DNA of 6,234 bases. It comes from Calditrichota bacterium. Its GTDB lineage: Bacteria; Calditrichota; Calditrichia; RBG-13-44-9. Shown here in pieces: positions 6,109 through 6,234 of this stretch (positions are counted from its first letter, which is position 1; each line of letters begins with the position of its first letter). The translations under genes were made by a program, and so were the position numbers. Under the pieces are notes generated by a model. That model worked only from the letters and a program-made list of their open reading frames with translations. It was not told the origin of the DNA and did no database searches. Location of the stretch: NCBI GenBank assembly GCA_016934605.1, contig JAFGSO010000332.1, positions 1 through 6,234 on the forward strand, read 5' to 3'.

Positions 6109-6234
6109 ACACTAGTGTCATGTCAAGTAATTAATGTTGGATAAAGGCTTTTTAATTTCATTCTGGCATCATCAGTGGTAAAGCGCCAATCCACTTTTGC
6201 TCTCAGGTTATTTCGCTGATTCTGCCATGTGGTA
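6109..6234 (-). mobile_element. End of an IS630-type insertion sequence, cut by the window edge
   Basis: The right edge holds the 3' end of a minus-strand IS630-like transposase and, 4 to 13 bases beyond its stop, the 10-bp palindrome ACACTAGTGT (6109-6118). The TA at 6108-6109 would fit the TA target preference of IS630 elements. The exact terminal repeat cannot be set because the other end lies outside the window. Confidence 0.55.
6123..6233 (-). CDS. IS630-family transposase, C-terminal fragment (partial at window edge)
   Basis: Reading the minus strand from 6233, 36 codons lead to a TGA stop (plus-strand TCA at 6123-6125). The peptide contains WQNQRNN, then KVDWRFTTDDARMKLKSLYP. The pattern W-x-F-TT-x-x-DAR-x-K-x-K-x-LYP is the familiar C-terminal tail of IS630-type DDE transposases, which cut and paste an IS element into TA targets. 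The catalytic DDE residues and the start lie beyond the window, so activity cannot be judged. The opposite orientation to all other genes fits a mobile insertion. Confidence 0.75.
   Translation of the reverse strand, partial: TTWQNQRNNLRAKVDWRFTTDDARMKLKSLYPTLIT

Overview
The window carries five intact-looking genes, one decayed gene and the edge of an insertion sequence, nearly all on the + strand. The organism looks like an anaerobic or facultatively anaerobic Gram-negative bacterium. Signal peptides ending in FAQ/FSQ, a predicted outer-membrane barrel protein, long AT-rich spacers and dispersed intergenic repeats resemble the Bacteroidota/Calditrichota/Ignavibacteria side of bacteria. However, clear Shine-Dalgarno sites precede several genes, and a selenoprotein is uncommon in classical Bacteroidota. 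Phylum placement is therefore inference.

Layout: 123-581 encodes a [NiFe]-hydrogenase maturation protease. 696-1803 is a secreted-protein gene broken by two frameshifts and an in-frame stop. 1804-2218 is non-coding and holds a perfect 15-bp inverted repeat plus degenerate repeat sequence. 2219-2710 encodes a DinB-like four-helix protein with a His triad. 2860-3420 encodes a small exported beta-barrel-type protein. 3564-4283 is a peroxiredoxin with an in-frame TGA exactly where the peroxidatic cysteine should be, ended by a strong intrinsic terminator. 4340-4564 is a repeat-rich spacer. 4565-5950 encodes an MltF-type lytic transglycosylase. 6123-6233 on the - strand is the C-terminal end of an IS630-type transposase that runs off the window.

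The most important result is the peroxiredoxin. Read conventionally it would be annotated as two fragments (3564-3815 and 3885-4283). In fact the frame is unbroken across a single TGA in the motif DFTFV-U-ATE, and a 7-bp hairpin starts immediately after the TGA, where a bacterial SECIS is expected. TGA is also used as a real stop in this gene and in the mltF-like gene, so it is not globally reassigned. The protein lacks the usual C-terminal resolving cysteine and has a 37-residue N-terminal extension containing one Cys. A second, very strong ribosome-binding site lies just before an internal ATG that would give a standard-length peroxiredoxin. Selenoprotein peroxiredoxins are a known family; the double start and the cysteine layout are the parts that merit a second look.

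The genes do not form one operon. Spacers of 115-281 bases separate them, and no shared pathway joins them. Hydrogenase maturation and a Sec-dependent peroxidase fit an anaerobe with H2 metabolism that also handles peroxide, but that link is only inference.
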